DNA of 44,600 nucleotides, taken from positions 1-44,600 of the forward strand of contig DYIB01000014.1 of assembly GCA_020723855.1 (NCBI GenBank), written 5' to 3'. The position numbers were made by a program, and so were the translations under genes. Position 1 is the stretch's first letter. Each line of letters starts with the position of its first letter. Origin of the DNA: Uliginosibacterium gangwonense (GTDB lineage: Bacteria > Pseudomonadota > Gammaproteobacteria > Burkholderiales > Rhodocyclaceae). Below are positions 17,356 to 27,512 of this stretch, in pieces. Below the pieces are notes generated by a model, which was given only the letters and a program-made list of their open reading frames with translations, searched no databases and was not told the DNA's origin.

Positions 17356-19704
17356 ATGCGCTTGTCCATCCTCGGCTTCGTCCTCGGCGTCTGGCTGTGC
17401 CAGCAGCAGGCGCAGTTGCCTGGCGTAGGACCGTTGCTGGCGGTGGCAGGCGCTGCCGTCATGCTGACCCTTGGCGCCGGCTTCGCCGCACGGCGCCGGG
17501 CGCGGCTCGCGCCGGCATTGGCGGTGGGCGCGGCGCTCGCTGCGGGCTTCGCCTGGGCCAACGCCGCAGCCCACTGGCGCCTGGCCGATGCGCTGCCCGA
17601 GGAAAACGAGGGGCGCGATGTGCGCGTCGTCGGCGTGATCGCCGATCTGCCCCAGGCGTTCGAGAACGGTGTGCGCTTCCAGTTTGCGGTGGAAGCGGCC
17701 GACGCCGCCGTGCCGTCGCGCCTGCTGCTGGCCTGGTATCAAGGCCGCCAGGGCGAGGCGGAGGAGGGGGCGCAGGCGCCGCCGCCGGTGCACGCAGGCG
17801 AGCGCTGGCAGCTCACGGTGCGGCTCAAGCGGCCCCACGGCAACCGTAATCCCCATGGCTTCGACTACGAAGCCCATCTGTTCGAGCGTGCCATTCGTGC
17901 CACCGGCTACGTCCGGGCGGCGGACGGCAACGGTCGCCTGGACGCCTTCGTGTGGCGGCCGGCCTATGGCGTCGAGCGCCTGCGCGAGGAGATCCGCAGC
18001 CGTTTCCTGAACGCTCTGCCCGGACACGATTACGCCGGCGTTCTCGTCGCGCTGGTGGTGGGGGACCAGCGTGCCGTCGAGACCGGCCTGTGGCAGGTAT
18101 TCAGCCGGACCGGTACCACCCATCTCATGAGCATATCCGGCCTGCATGTGACCATGGTCGCCGGGCTGTTCGGGCTGGTCGTGTCCTGGTGCTGGCGGCG
18201 AGCTCCGCCCTGGGCGTTGCGCCTGCCGGCGCAGAAGGCGGCCGTGGCCGCCGGGGCCGCCGGGGCGCTGCTCTACGCCCTGCTGGCGGGCTTCGGCGTG
18301 CCGGCGCAGCGCACGCTGTACATGCTGTCGGTAGTGGGGGCGGCGCTGTGGCTGGGCCGGACTGCCGCTCTCAGCCGGGTGCTGGCCCTGGCCCTGCTGG
18401 CCGTGCTGATCGCCGATCCCTGGGCCGTGTTGTCGGCCGGATTCTGGCTTTCTTTCGGCGCGGTCGCCGTGCTGTTCTTCGTCGGCAGCGGCCGCCTGGC
18501 GCCGCGCCACTGGCTCGCGCAGTGGGGCAAGGCCCAATGGGCCGTCACGGTCGGCCTGATGCCGGCGCTGCTGGCGCTGTTTCAGCAGTTGTCCCTGGTG
18601 TCGCCGCTGGCCAATGCCGTGGCGATTCCCGTCGTCAGCCTGGTGATCACGCCGGTCGCACTGCTGGGCGCCGTGCTGCCCCTGGATGCCCTGCTGCTGC
18701 TCGATCACACCCTGTTGTCCTGGCTCATGCGGCTGCTGGAATACCTGGCCGACCTGCCCGCCGCGGTCTGGCAGCAGGCGGCGCCGCCGCCCTGGGCGCT
18801 GCTTCTAGGCGGCGCCGGCTGCGTCTGGTTGCTGCTGCCGCACGGCTTTCCGACGCGCTGGCTGGGCGCGGTGCTGCTGCTGCCGCTGCTTACCGTCGCG
18901 CCGGAGCGGCCCGCGCCGGGCGAAGTGAAGATGACCGTGCTCGACGTCGGCCAGGGGCTGGCGGTGCACGTCCAGACCCGGGGGCACGATCTGCTCTACG
19001 ACACCGGTCCCTTGTACTCGCCCGATGCCAACGGCGGCAACCGGGTGATCCTGCCCTATCTGCGCGCCCTGGGCGTGCGGCGCGTTCATGGCCTGATCGT
19101 GACCCACCAGGACAAGGACCATTCGGGCGGTGTGCTGTCGGTGCTGGATGGCCTGCCGGTGGAGTGGATCGCCAGCTCGCTGCCGGCGCAGGCCGGCCTG
19201 CACGAGGCGGGCGGTCATCGCCCCTGTCTTGCCGGGCAGTCATGGGAATGGGACGGCGTGCGCTTCGACGTGCTGCATCCGCGCTTCACCGACTACGCAG
19301 CGCCGCGCAAGAGCAACGACCTGAGCTGCGTGCTGCGCATCACCGCTGGCGGCCGCCGCGTGCTGCTGACCGGCGACATAGAAGCCCCATCCGAGCGGGC
19401 GCTGCTCGCGCGCGGGCGCAAGGACGTGTCCGCCGACATCCTGCTGGTGCCCCATCACGGCAGCAAGACCTCCTCCAGCGAGGATTTCGTCGGCGCCGTA
19501 TCGCCGGCGACCGCCATTTTTACGGTGGGCTATCGCAATCGTTTCCGCCATCCGCATCCCGATGTGACGGCGCGCTACCGGGACGTGGGAGCGCGCCTGC
19601 TGCGCACCGACCGGGACGGCGCCATCACCATACGGATCGATGGGAAGGGAGCCGCGGTCGAATTGGAGAGGGAAGTGGGTAGGCGCTATTGGCACGGAGT
19701 CTGA
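17356..19704 (+). CDS. comEC: DNA internalization protein ComEC/Rec2
   Basis: A 782-residue inner-membrane channel protein of natural transformation that carries single-stranded DNA into the cytoplasm. It begins with membrane segments and a DUF4131-type region (about 10-190), then the Competence domain with SISGLHVTMVAGLFGLVVSW (about 257-276) and multiple helices to about 510. The C-terminal metallo-beta-lactamase-like domain (about 525-760) carries VTHQDKDHSGG, the HxDxDH metal motif, and VPHHGSKTSS. All three parts are complete, so the protein should be functional. No other competence genes are in the window. Confidence 0.95.
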   Translation: MRLSILGFVLGVWLCQQQAQLPGVGPLLAVAGAAVMLTLGAGFAARRRARLAPALAVGAALAAGFAWANAAAHWRLADALPEENEGRDVRVVGVIADLPQAFENGVRFQFAVEAADAAVPSRLLLAWYQGRQGEAEEGAQAPPPVHAGERWQLTVRLKRPHGNRNPHGFDYEAHLFERAIRATGYVRAADGNGRLDAFVWRPAYGVERLREEIRSRFLNALPGHDYAGVLVALVVGDQRAVETGLWQVFSRTGTTHLMSISGLHVTMVAGLFGLVVSWCWRRAPPWALRLPAQKAAVAAGAAGALLYALLAGFGVPAQRTLYMLSVVGAALWLGRTAALSRVLALALLAVLIADPWAVLSAGFWLSFGAVAVLFFVGSGRLAPRHWLAQWGKAQWAVTVGLMPALLALFQQLSLVSPLANAVAIPVVSLVITPVALLGAVLPLDALLLLDHTLLSWLMRLLEYLADLPAAVWQQAAPPPWALLLGGAGCVWLLLPHGFPTRWLGAVLLLPLLTVAPERPAPGEVKMTVLDVGQGLAVHVQTRGHDLLYDTGPLYSPDANGGNRVILPYLRALGVRRVHGLIVTHQDKDHSGGVLSVLDGLPVEWIASSLPAQAGLHEAGGHRPCLAGQSWEWDGVRFDVLHPRFTDYAAPRKSNDLSCVLRITAGGRRVLLTGDIEAPSERALLARGRKDVSADILLVPHHGSKTSSSEDFVGAVSPATAIFTVGYRNRFRHPHPDVTARYRDVGARLLRTDRDGAITIRIDGKGAAVELEREVGRRYWHGV

Positions 19705-19757
19705 CCGGGCGATGGTAGACTTCGGCGCAGGAAGCGGACAGGAAGAGAGAGACACCG

Positions 19758-20639
19758 ATGGCTTCGAACGACAAGCTGCCCATGCGCAACCGCAGCGTGC
19801 AATGCCTCGGCCCCCACGGGCTGCATCGCATGGCCTACACGGAATGGGGCGATTCCCGCAACAAGCGGGTGCTGATCTGCGTGCACGGCCTGAGCCGCAA
19901 CGGCCGCGATTTCGATTTTCTCGCGAGCCGCCTGTGCGGGCATTACCGCGTCGTCTGTCCCGACGTGGTCGGGCGCGGAGGCAGCGACTGGCTGCCGGTC
20001 AAGGACGACTATGCCATTCCCACCTATGTGAACGACATGGTGACGCTCATCGCGCGCCTGGACGTGGAGGAAGTGCATTGGGTGGGGACCTCGATGGGCG
20101 GGCTCATCGGCATGACCCTGGCCAGCCTGCCCGGCAACCCCATCACGCGCCTGGTGCTGAACGATGTGGGGCCGGTGATCACCGCCGTATCGATCAAGAG
20201 GCTGGGCGAATATCTGGGCCGGGCGCCCACCTTCGCCAGCTTCGAGGAAGCCGAGCGCTACGTGCGGACCATCAGCGCGCCCTTCGGCGCCTTAAGCGAC
20301 GAGCAGTGGCGTCATCTTACGGAGAACGTGGTGCGCCCGGGCAAGGACGGCGGCTATGAGATGCATTACGACCCGGGCATTGCGGAGCCCTTCCGCAAGG
20401 CCATGAGTGACGAGGACGTGAGCCTGTGGCCCGTCTATGACGCGGTATGCTGTCCCACCCTGGTGGTGCGCGGCGCCCAGTCCGACCTGCTGACCGCCGC
20501 CACCGTGGCGGAAATGGCCAGGCGCGGTCCGGCGGCGCAGGTGGTGGAGATAGCGGACGTCGGGCACGCGCCGATGTTTCTCGACGATATGCAAGTGGGC
20601 ATCGTGCGCGACTTCCTCCTCAACGGACAGACGTCATGA
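19758..20639 (+). CDS. Alpha/beta hydrolase
   Basis: A 293-residue alpha/beta-hydrolase-fold protein. The nucleophile elbow is GTSMGG (about 110-115, Ser as nucleophile), the oxyanion region is CVHGLSRNGRDFDFLA (about 41-56), and the final His is in VGHAPMFLDDM near the C-terminus. An acidic residue in VRGAQSDLLT is the likely third member of the triad. Substrate is not predictable from sequence. The start has AGGAAGAGAGA upstream. The stop overlaps the start of the lipoprotein gene (ATGAC), so the two are coupled. Confidence 0.88.
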   Translation: MASNDKLPMRNRSVQCLGPHGLHRMAYTEWGDSRNKRVLICVHGLSRNGRDFDFLASRLCGHYRVVCPDVVGRGGSDWLPVKDDYAIPTYVNDMVTLIARLDVEEVHWVGTSMGGLIGMTLASLPGNPITRLVLNDVGPVITAVSIKRLGEYLGRAPTFASFEEAERYVRTISAPFGALSDEQWRHLTENVVRPGKDGGYEMHYDPGIAEPFRKAMSDEDVSLWPVYDAVCCPTLVVRGAQSDLLTAATVAEMARRGPAAQVVEIADVGHAPMFLDDMQVGIVRDFLLNGQTS

Positions 20640-20965
20640 CCCGGCCACGGAGAGCGTCATGGGCCGCCGGCGCACTGGCGCCGCTTCTGCTCGCCGGCTG
20701 CGGCAGCTTGGGCAGTGGCTTCTTCGGCGGCGGCAAGACCGCTTTCCAATGCGGCAGCGGCGGCAGCTTCCAGGTGGCGATCACGGCGGATTCCGCCACG
20801 GCGCGTTTCCCCGGCGACAAGTCCGACGTCACCTTGCGCCGCGTGATGAGCGCTTCCGGCGAGAAATACAGCGACGGGCGCACCACGCTGTGGCTCAAGG
20901 GCGGGGAAGCCTACGTGGAGCGCAACGGCTCACCGCTGCTGTTTGCCTGCCGCGCGGCGAAGTGA
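20636..20965 (+). CDS. MliC-family lysozyme-inhibitor lipoprotein
   Basis: A 109-residue lipoprotein: signal peptide with lipobox LLLAGC (Cys about 21), followed by a MliC-like domain. Visible marks are FQCGSGGSFQVAI, the core VMSASGEKYSDGRTTLWLKG and the closing LLFACRAAK, with the two Cys that form the MliC disulfide. MliC proteins inhibit C-type lysozyme in the periplasm or at the outer membrane. The start ATG 20636 overlaps the hydrolase TGA. It converges with boxR, 6 bases away. Confidence 0.8.
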   Translation: MTRPRRASWAAGALAPLLLAGCGSLGSGFFGGGKTAFQCGSGGSFQVAITADSATARFPGDKSDVTLRRVMSASGEKYSDGRTTLWLKGGEAYVERNGSPLLFACRAAK

Positions 20966-20971
20966 CAACGC

Positions 20972-21865
20972 TCAGCTATCCGCGTTGTGCAGGCTGAGTA
21001 GTTGCGCCAGGGCGTCCTCGGCCGACCGCCCGGAGGTGTCCACGATGGCGTCGGCCATGCTGTACAAGTCGTGGCGCTCGGCCAGGATGCGGCGCAGATC
21101 CGCCATGGCTTCCTCGCGTCCGCTCATGGGGCGCAAGTCCCCCTGGGCGATCACCCGCTGCATGTGTTCTTCCGGCGTGCAGCGCAGCCATACGGTGTAG
21201 CAGGTGGAGCGCAGCAGTTCGTAGGTGGCGGCATCATTTACCAGGCCGCCGCCGGCAGCGATGATGGCCCGTTCGTGGCTTTCCAGCACCCTTTCCAGAC
21301 AGCGGCGCTCCAGCCGCCGGTAGGCGTTCTGGCCATAGAGGGAGAAGATCTCGGCCAGGGGCACGCCGGCTTCGCGCTCCACTTCGTCGTCCAGTTCGAT
21401 GAAGGGCAGGGCGAGGCGTTCGGCCAGCAGGCGCCCGAGAGTCGACTTGCCGGCACCGCGCAGGCCGATGAGGGCGATGCGGTTGCGCCGCTCTGCAGGG
21501 TTTTGCTCGCCGAAGGCGCTGATGAGGATGTTCTTCGCCTGCAGCAGCTTTTTCGGCGACAGCTTGTCCAGGTATTGCAGCAGCAGGGTGAATTCGATGG
21601 GGCGGTCCTGCTCTTCGCGCAGCAGCTCCGGCAGGGTGGTGTCGAGGGCACGGGCCACCTGCCGCAGCAGGAGAATCGAGATGTTGCCGTGGCCGCTCTC
21701 CAGTTGCGCCAGGTAACGCTCCGACACGCCGGAGCGCGCCGCCAGCGCCTTCCGGCTCAGGGCCAGCCGGTTGCGCGCGTCGCGCACGCGGCTCCCCAGG
21801 AGCTGCAAATAGTCCTCATCCTCGGCCTCGGCCGAGGGGATGCCGCTCAACGCATCAGCCGCCAT
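20972..21865 (-). CDS. boxR: BoxR/BzdR-type regulator, XRE HTH plus shikimate-kinase-like domain
   Basis: A 297-residue transcriptional repressor. Residues about 20-78 are an XRE helix-turn-helix (RKALAARSGVSERYLAQLES); a linker (about 80-130) joins a shikimate-kinase-like domain with Walker A GLRGAGKST at about 134-142 and GGGLVND. In Azoarcus this fusion is known to repress benzoate genes and to be released by benzoyl-CoA bound in the kinase-like domain. It diverges from the benzoate-CoA ligase operon, as expected, with a 227-base control region. AAGGA precedes the start. It could regulate an aerobic box or anaerobic bzd pathway; the absence of bzd genes here favours box. Confidence 0.93.
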   Translation of the reverse strand: MAADALSGIPSAEAEDEDYLQLLGSRVRDARNRLALSRKALAARSGVSERYLAQLESGHGNISILLLRQVARALDTTLPELLREEQDRPIEFTLLLQYLDKLSPKKLLQAKNILISAFGEQNPAERRNRIALIGLRGAGKSTLGRLLAERLALPFIELDDEVEREAGVPLAEIFSLYGQNAYRRLERRCLERVLESHERAIIAAGGGLVNDAATYELLRSTCYTVWLRCTPEEHMQRVIAQGDLRPMSGREEAMADLRRILAERHDLYSMADAIVDTSGRSAEDALAQLLSLHNADS

Positions 21866-21912
21866 GACGAAAGTCCTTTCCGGCCTCCTGCCGCCGGGAA
21901 TATGCGGATGTT

Positions 21913-21951
21913 TGCAATATACCGCTTGTCAAGCCCATTTCATGCATTATA
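21913..21951. promoter_or_regulatory. Candidate BoxR operator pair TGCAATATA / TGCATTATA
   Basis: TGCAATATA at 21913-21921 and TGCATTATA at 21943-21951 are near-identical, 30 bases apart, about three helical turns on one DNA face. They flank the -35 and overlap the -10 of the promoter. TGCA-containing sites are known for this regulator family. Confidence 0.45.
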
Positions 21952-21953
21952 AT
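21926..21953 (+). promoter_or_regulatory. Promoter of the benzoate operon
   Basis: TTGTCA 21926-21931 and TATAAT 21948-21953 with 16-base spacing give a strong sigma70 promoter. The ATG at 21952 lies inside the -10 box, so it cannot be the translation start of this transcript; the true start is 22093. Confidence 0.6.
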
Positions 21954-22092
21954 GGTTTACCCAAAAAGGCGCTCCATATCCCTGAAACCCGCGCTCCTTC
22001 TTGATTTGGGCGTACCGGCCGACCGGGCCCGGGGTGGCAGGGTGGAAGGGCGAGTGCGCTATTATGCCGGTGAAACCACCGCGAGGAGACAA

Positions 22093-22560
22093 ATGGAAGT
22101 AGATCGCTTCTCCGGCCTGATCGCCCAGGTGACGGAGCGAATTAAAGGCCTTCCCCTCGATGGGGACCTCGAGCGTACCCTCAACCGGGAATTTCCCGCA
22201 GACGGCCCCCTTTTCAATGGCATTTTCGAAGCCTGTCGGGCGGCGGTGGCCGCCGGCTGGATGTGCAACCGGGAGGCGGGCGGAATCAAGTTCGGCCGGG
22301 TGCTGAAACCGGGCGCCGCCACCCACGGCTTCAGCGTGGACGTGGTCGAGATGAACGACGTCAAGGGGCCCCACCATCGCCATCCCAATGGCGAGATCGA
22401 CATGATCATGCCGCTCGATGCCTCCGCCCGCTTCGACGGCCGCGGCAAGGGGTGGCTGGTGTATGGGCCCGGCAGCGCCCATCATCCCACGGTGAGCGAA
22501 GGCAAGGCCCTGGTGCTCTACCTGCTGCCCGCTGGGGCCATCGAGTTTACCAAGGGCTGA
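22093..22560 (+). CDS. DUF4863 / 4-hydroxylaminobenzoate lyase-like protein
   Basis: A 155-residue small protein. The start MEVDRFSGLIAQVTERIKGL is taken because GAGGAGA lies 4 bases upstream and the promoter -10 overlaps the longer candidate start. The second half contains the cupin-like pattern KGPHHRHPNGEIDMIMPLD and WLVYGPGSAHHPTVSEGKAL, with several His likely to bind a metal. The family includes 4-hydroxylaminobenzoate lyase of nitrobenzoate degradation, and relatives recur in benzoyl-CoA (box) clusters, where their role is not established. It is the first gene of the operon, 53 bases before benzoate-CoA ligase. Confidence 0.75.
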   Translation: MEVDRFSGLIAQVTERIKGLPLDGDLERTLNREFPADGPLFNGIFEACRAAVAAGWMCNREAGGIKFGRVLKPGAATHGFSVDVVEMNDVKGPHHRHPNGEIDMIMPLDASARFDGRGKGWLVYGPGSAHHPTVSEGKALVLYLLPAGAIEFTKG

Positions 22561-22612
22561 CCCCGGTTCCTTACATAACGGCGCAACGGTTCATACCAAA
22601 GGAGACCCGGCC

Positions 22613-24199
<1,587 letters not shown>

Positions 24200-24310
24200 C
24201 GCGGATCGGTTGACGCACCGAAACGGAAATGTTGTGATAGCCGCGCCGAACAACGCGAGCGGACGGCCCCGCCGTCTGCGCCGAGTCAAAACACACCTGG
24301 AGGAGACAAT

Positions 24311-25519
24311 ATGAGTGACAAGGACAAGATGGGCATCGACCGCCGCGAGTTCCTGCTCAATGGCGCGGCGCTGGCCGGTGCCACGGCGCTGGGCATGCTG
24401 CCCTCCGGCCTGGCCCTGGCCCAGTCGGCCAGGGTGCGCGTGGGTCTCATGCTGCCCTATACCGGAACCTACGCCCAGTTGGGCGTTGCCATCACCAACG
24501 GCCTGAAGCTGGCCATCCAGGAGAACGGCAACAAGCTGGGCGGGCGCGAGGTCGAGTATTTCACGGTGGACGACGAATCGGATCCGGCCAAGGCGCCCGA
24601 GAACGCCAACAAGCTGGTGCAGCGGGACAAGGTGGACGTGCTGGTCGGCACGGTACACTCGGGCGTGGCCATGGGCATGGTGAAAGTGGCGCGCGAGAGC
24701 GGCACGCTGCTGATCATCCCCAATGCCGGGGCTGACGCCGCCACCGGCCCCCTGTGCGCGCCCAACATCTTCCGCACCTCTTTCACCAACTGGCAGCCTT
24801 CCTACCCCATGGGCAAGGTGCTGGCCGACCGCGGCATGAAGAACGTCGTGACCATGGCGTGGAAATACGGTGCCGGCGAGGAAGCCATCAACGGCTTCAA
24901 GGAAGGCTTCACCAAGGCCGGCGGCAAGATCGTCAAGGAGCTGTGGCTGCCTTTCCCCAACGTGGAATTCCAGCCGCTGCTGACCGAGATCGCCTCCCTC
25001 AAGCCGGACGCGGTATTCGTGTTCTTCGCCGGCGGCGGCGCCGCCAAGCTCATCAAGGACTGGCAGGCGGCGGGCCTCAAGGGCAAGATCCCCCTGTTCG
25101 GCTCGGGCTTCCTCACCGACGGCGTGCTCGACGCCGTGGGCGATGCGGCGGAAGGCATGGAGACGACGCTGCATTACGCCGATTCCCTGGATATTCCCAA
25201 GGACAAGAGCTTCCGTCTGGCCTACGCCAAGACCTTCAAGCTGCAGCCCGACGTGTATGCCGTTCAGGGTTACGACGCCGGGCAGTTGCTGGTCCTCGGT
25301 GCCAAGGCGGTCAATGGCGACTTCGGCAAGAAGAACGAGATCATCGCCGCCATGGAGAAGGCGGTGATCGACAGCCCGCGCGGCAAGTGGACCATGTCCA
25401 AGGCCCACAACCCGGTGCAGGACATCTACTTGCGCAAAGTTGTCGGCAAGGAGAACAGATACGTGTCGGTCGCCCACAAGGCGCTGGCCGATCCGGCCCG
25501 CGGCTGCAAGATGGGATGA
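24311..25519 (+). CDS. Periplasmic substrate-binding protein of Liv-type ABC transporter
   Basis: A 402-residue periplasmic-binding-fold type 1 (LivJ/K-like) protein. The N-terminus carries a Tat-like signal, with DRREFLLNGAAL (about 9-20) followed by a hydrophobic stretch and a probable cleavage after ALA (about 37). The mature protein begins VRVGLMLPYTGTYAQLG, as in branched-chain amino-acid and aromatic-acid binding proteins. Being inside the benzoate operon, it most likely binds benzoate or a related aromatic acid; this is inferred from context. GGAGGAG precedes the start. The next gene follows after a terminator-bearing gap. Confidence 0.9.
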   Translation: MSDKDKMGIDRREFLLNGAALAGATALGMLPSGLALAQSARVRVGLMLPYTGTYAQLGVAITNGLKLAIQENGNKLGGREVEYFTVDDESDPAKAPENANKLVQRDKVDVLVGTVHSGVAMGMVKVARESGTLLIIPNAGADAATGPLCAPNIFRTSFTNWQPSYPMGKVLADRGMKNVVTMAWKYGAGEEAINGFKEGFTKAGGKIVKELWLPFPNVEFQPLLTEIASLKPDAVFVFFAGGGAAKLIKDWQAAGLKGKIPLFGSGFLTDGVLDAVGDAAEGMETTLHYADSLDIPKDKSFRLAYAKTFKLQPDVYAVQGYDAGQLLVLGAKAVNGDFGKKNEIIAAMEKAVIDSPRGKWTMSKAHNPVQDIYLRKVVGKENRYVSVAHKALADPARGCKMG

Positions 25520-25528
25520 AGAATGCGT

Positions 25529-25580
25529 GAGGAATGAGGGGTGAGGAGTGAGGGGTGGCGTTTCCCCCCCCCTCGCTCAC
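25529..25580. repeat. Degenerate GTGAGGAGTGAGGGG repeat and C9 run
   Basis: Units of the type TGAGGAATGAGGGGTGAGGA repeat imperfectly, then a run of nine C and CTCGCTCAC. The G-rich and C-rich halves can pair with each other. This fills part of the 132-base gap inside the transporter operon. Confidence 0.55.
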
Positions 25581-25587
25581 ATCGAGA

Positions 25588-25620
25588 AGCCCTCGGTAAC
25601 ATTGCTGAGGGCTTTTTATT
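25588..25620 (+). terminator. Intrinsic terminator inside the transporter operon
   Basis: AGCCCTCGG 25588-25596 pairs with CTGAGGGCT 25605-25613 (one G-U), followed by TTTTATT. Partial termination here would give more binding protein than membrane subunits, as is common in ABC operons. Confidence 0.75.
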
Positions 25621-25651
25621 GTGTTCCTCGTCCCTCCGCCTTTTTATACAA

Positions 25652-26518
25652 ATGGACATCAGCTTCATCCTCATTCAACTGCTCAACGGCCTGCAGTACG
25701 GTTTGCTGCTGTTCCTGGTTGCCAGCGGCCTGACCCTCGTGTTCGGCATCATGGGCATCATCAACCTTGCCCATGGCAGCTTCTACATGGTCGGGGCCTA
25801 TCTCGCGTTTTCGCTTTCGGCCATGACCGGCAGCCTGCTGCTGGCGGTGCTGCTGGGCGTGGTGCTGTCGGTGGTGCTGGGCATCGTGCTGGAACGGCTG
25901 CTGTTCCGGCATCTCTACCAGCGCGACCATCTCTACCAGGTATTGCTCACCTACGGCCTCATTCTGGTGTTCGAGGAATTGCGCAGCATCATCTGGGGCG
26001 ACGACGTGCATGGCGTCGCCATACCGGCGTTGCTCAACTTCTCCCTCCCCCTGACCGACACCCTCAGCTATCCGGTCTATCGCCTGGCCATCTCCGGCGT
26101 GTGCCTGGCCCTGGCCTTAGGGATGTACGTGCTGATCCAGAAGACGCGCCTGGGCATGATGATCCGCGCCGGCGCCAGCAACCGCGAGATGGTCCAATCC
26201 CTGGGCATCAACATCAAGCTCATCTACACCCTGGTGTTCGCCCTGGGCGTGGCCCTGGCGGCCTTCGCCGGCATGATCGCCGCGCCCGTATCCTCGGTGT
26301 TCCCCAACATGGGCGCCCAGGTGCTGATCATCTGCTTCGTGGTGGTGGTCATCGGCGGCATCGGCTCGGTGCGCGGCGCGCTGCTGGCGGCCATCCTGAT
26401 CGGCATGGCGGACACCTTCGGCAAGGTCCTGGTGCCCGAGTTCGCCGGCATGACCATTTACGTGCTGATGGCCCTGGTGCTGCTGTGGCGGCCGGAAGGC
26501 CTGTTCAAGCGGGCATAG
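25652..26518 (+). CDS. Liv-type ABC transporter permease, LivH-like
   Basis: A 288-residue inner-membrane permease. The start MDISFILIQLLNGLQYGLLL is the canonical LivH N-terminus; the open frame upstream to 25541 runs through the repeat and terminator and is discarded. Hydrophobic segments cover most of the protein; FGIMGIINLAHGSFYMVGAY (about 32-51) is the conserved LivH motif, and GSVRGALLAAILIGM lies near the end. No clear Shine-Dalgarno is present. It pairs with the LivM-like subunit that starts 1 base after its stop. Confidence 0.92.
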   Translation: MDISFILIQLLNGLQYGLLLFLVASGLTLVFGIMGIINLAHGSFYMVGAYLAFSLSAMTGSLLLAVLLGVVLSVVLGIVLERLLFRHLYQRDHLYQVLLTYGLILVFEELRSIIWGDDVHGVAIPALLNFSLPLTDTLSYPVYRLAISGVCLALALGMYVLIQKTRLGMMIRAGASNREMVQSLGINIKLIYTLVFALGVALAAFAGMIAAPVSSVFPNMGAQVLIICFVVVVIGGIGSVRGALLAAILIGMADTFGKVLVPEFAGMTIYVLMALVLLWRPEGLFKRA

Positions 26519-26519
26519 C

Positions 26520-27512
26520 ATGCAGCAGTCCACTCGCGCCCTGACCCTTACCCTGGCCGCGGCCGCGCTACTGCTGCTGGCGTTTCCCTTCGCCGAGTCC
26601 AAGTTCTATACCCAGCTCCTATCCAAGATCATGATCATGGCCATCTTCGCCATGAGCCTGGACCTGCTGGTGGGCTACACCGGACTGATCAGCCTGGGCC
26701 ACGCCGCCTTCTTCGGACTGGCGGGCTATGCGGTGGCCCTGATGACACCCCAGTACGAGGCGCCCGACCTATGGACCAGCCTGCCGGCGGCCGTCGGCCT
26801 GTGCGCCGCCTTCGCCCTGGTGACCGGCTTCCTGGTGCTGCGCACCAGCGGCGTCTACTTCATCATGGTGACGCTCGCCTTCGCCCAGATGCTGTTCTTC
26901 CTGTTCCACGATACCAAGCTGGGCGGGGGATCCGACGGCATCTACATCTACATCAAGCCCGAGATCAGGCTGGGCGAGACTTCGCTGCTCAACCTGGACG
27001 ACGCCCGGCACTTCTATTATTTCGTCTGGATCATGATGATCGCCGTCTATGGGTTCCTGCGCACGGTGCTGCGCTCGACCTTCGGCCATGCCCTGCTGGG
27101 CATCAAGACCAACGAGCACCGCATGCGGGCGCTGGGCTTTGCCACCTTCCGCTACAAGCTGGCGGCCTATGTGCTGTCCGGCGCGCTGGCGGGGCTGGCC
27201 GGATACCTGGCGGCGCTGCAGTTCGGCTTCGTCAATCCGGAGATCCTGTCCTGGCACCAGTCCGGTGCCGTGCTCATGATGGTGATCCTGGGCGGCATGG
27301 GCACCCTGTTCGGCCCGGTCATCGGCGCTTTCGCTTTCGTGCTGCTGCAGGAGATGTTCTCCAACCAGGCGGTGCTGGGCGCCTTCGCCAAGCATTGGCA
27401 ATTGCTGATGGGCGCGGCGGTGATCCTGGTGGCCCTCTACCTGCCCGGCGGCCTGGCCGGCCTGTTGGCGCGGCCGGGCCGCAAGAAGGCGATCGAGGCG
27501 GACGATGGGTGA
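26520..27512 (+). CDS. Liv-type ABC transporter permease, LivM-like
   Basis: A 330-residue membrane protein. MAIFAMSLDLLVGYTGLISL, GHAAFFGLAGYAVALM (about 41-76) and GGMGTLFGPVIGAF (about 259-272) are hallmark LivM segments; about eight or nine hydrophobic helices are visible. The C-terminus is short and basic. It overlaps the first ATPase gene by 8 bases, so it is translationally coupled within the aromatic-acid uptake operon. Confidence 0.92.
   Translation: MQQSTRALTLTLAAAALLLLAFPFAESKFYTQLLSKIMIMAIFAMSLDLLVGYTGLISLGHAAFFGLAGYAVALMTPQYEAPDLWTSLPAAVGLCAAFALVTGFLVLRTSGVYFIMVTLAFAQMLFFLFHDTKLGGGSDGIYIYIKPEIRLGETSLLNLDDARHFYYFVWIMMIAVYGFLRTVLRSTFGHALLGIKTNEHRMRALGFATFRYKLAAYVLSGALAGLAGYLAALQFGFVNPEILSWHQSGAVLMMVILGGMGTLFGPVIGAFAFVLLQEMFSNQAVLGAFAKHWQLLMGAAVILVALYLPGGLAGLLARPGRKKAIEADDG

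Noticed and set aside
20965-20988. Terminator between the MliC-like gene and boxR
   Set aside because: ACAACGC/GCGTTGT form a 7-bp stem, but there is no T-run on either side.
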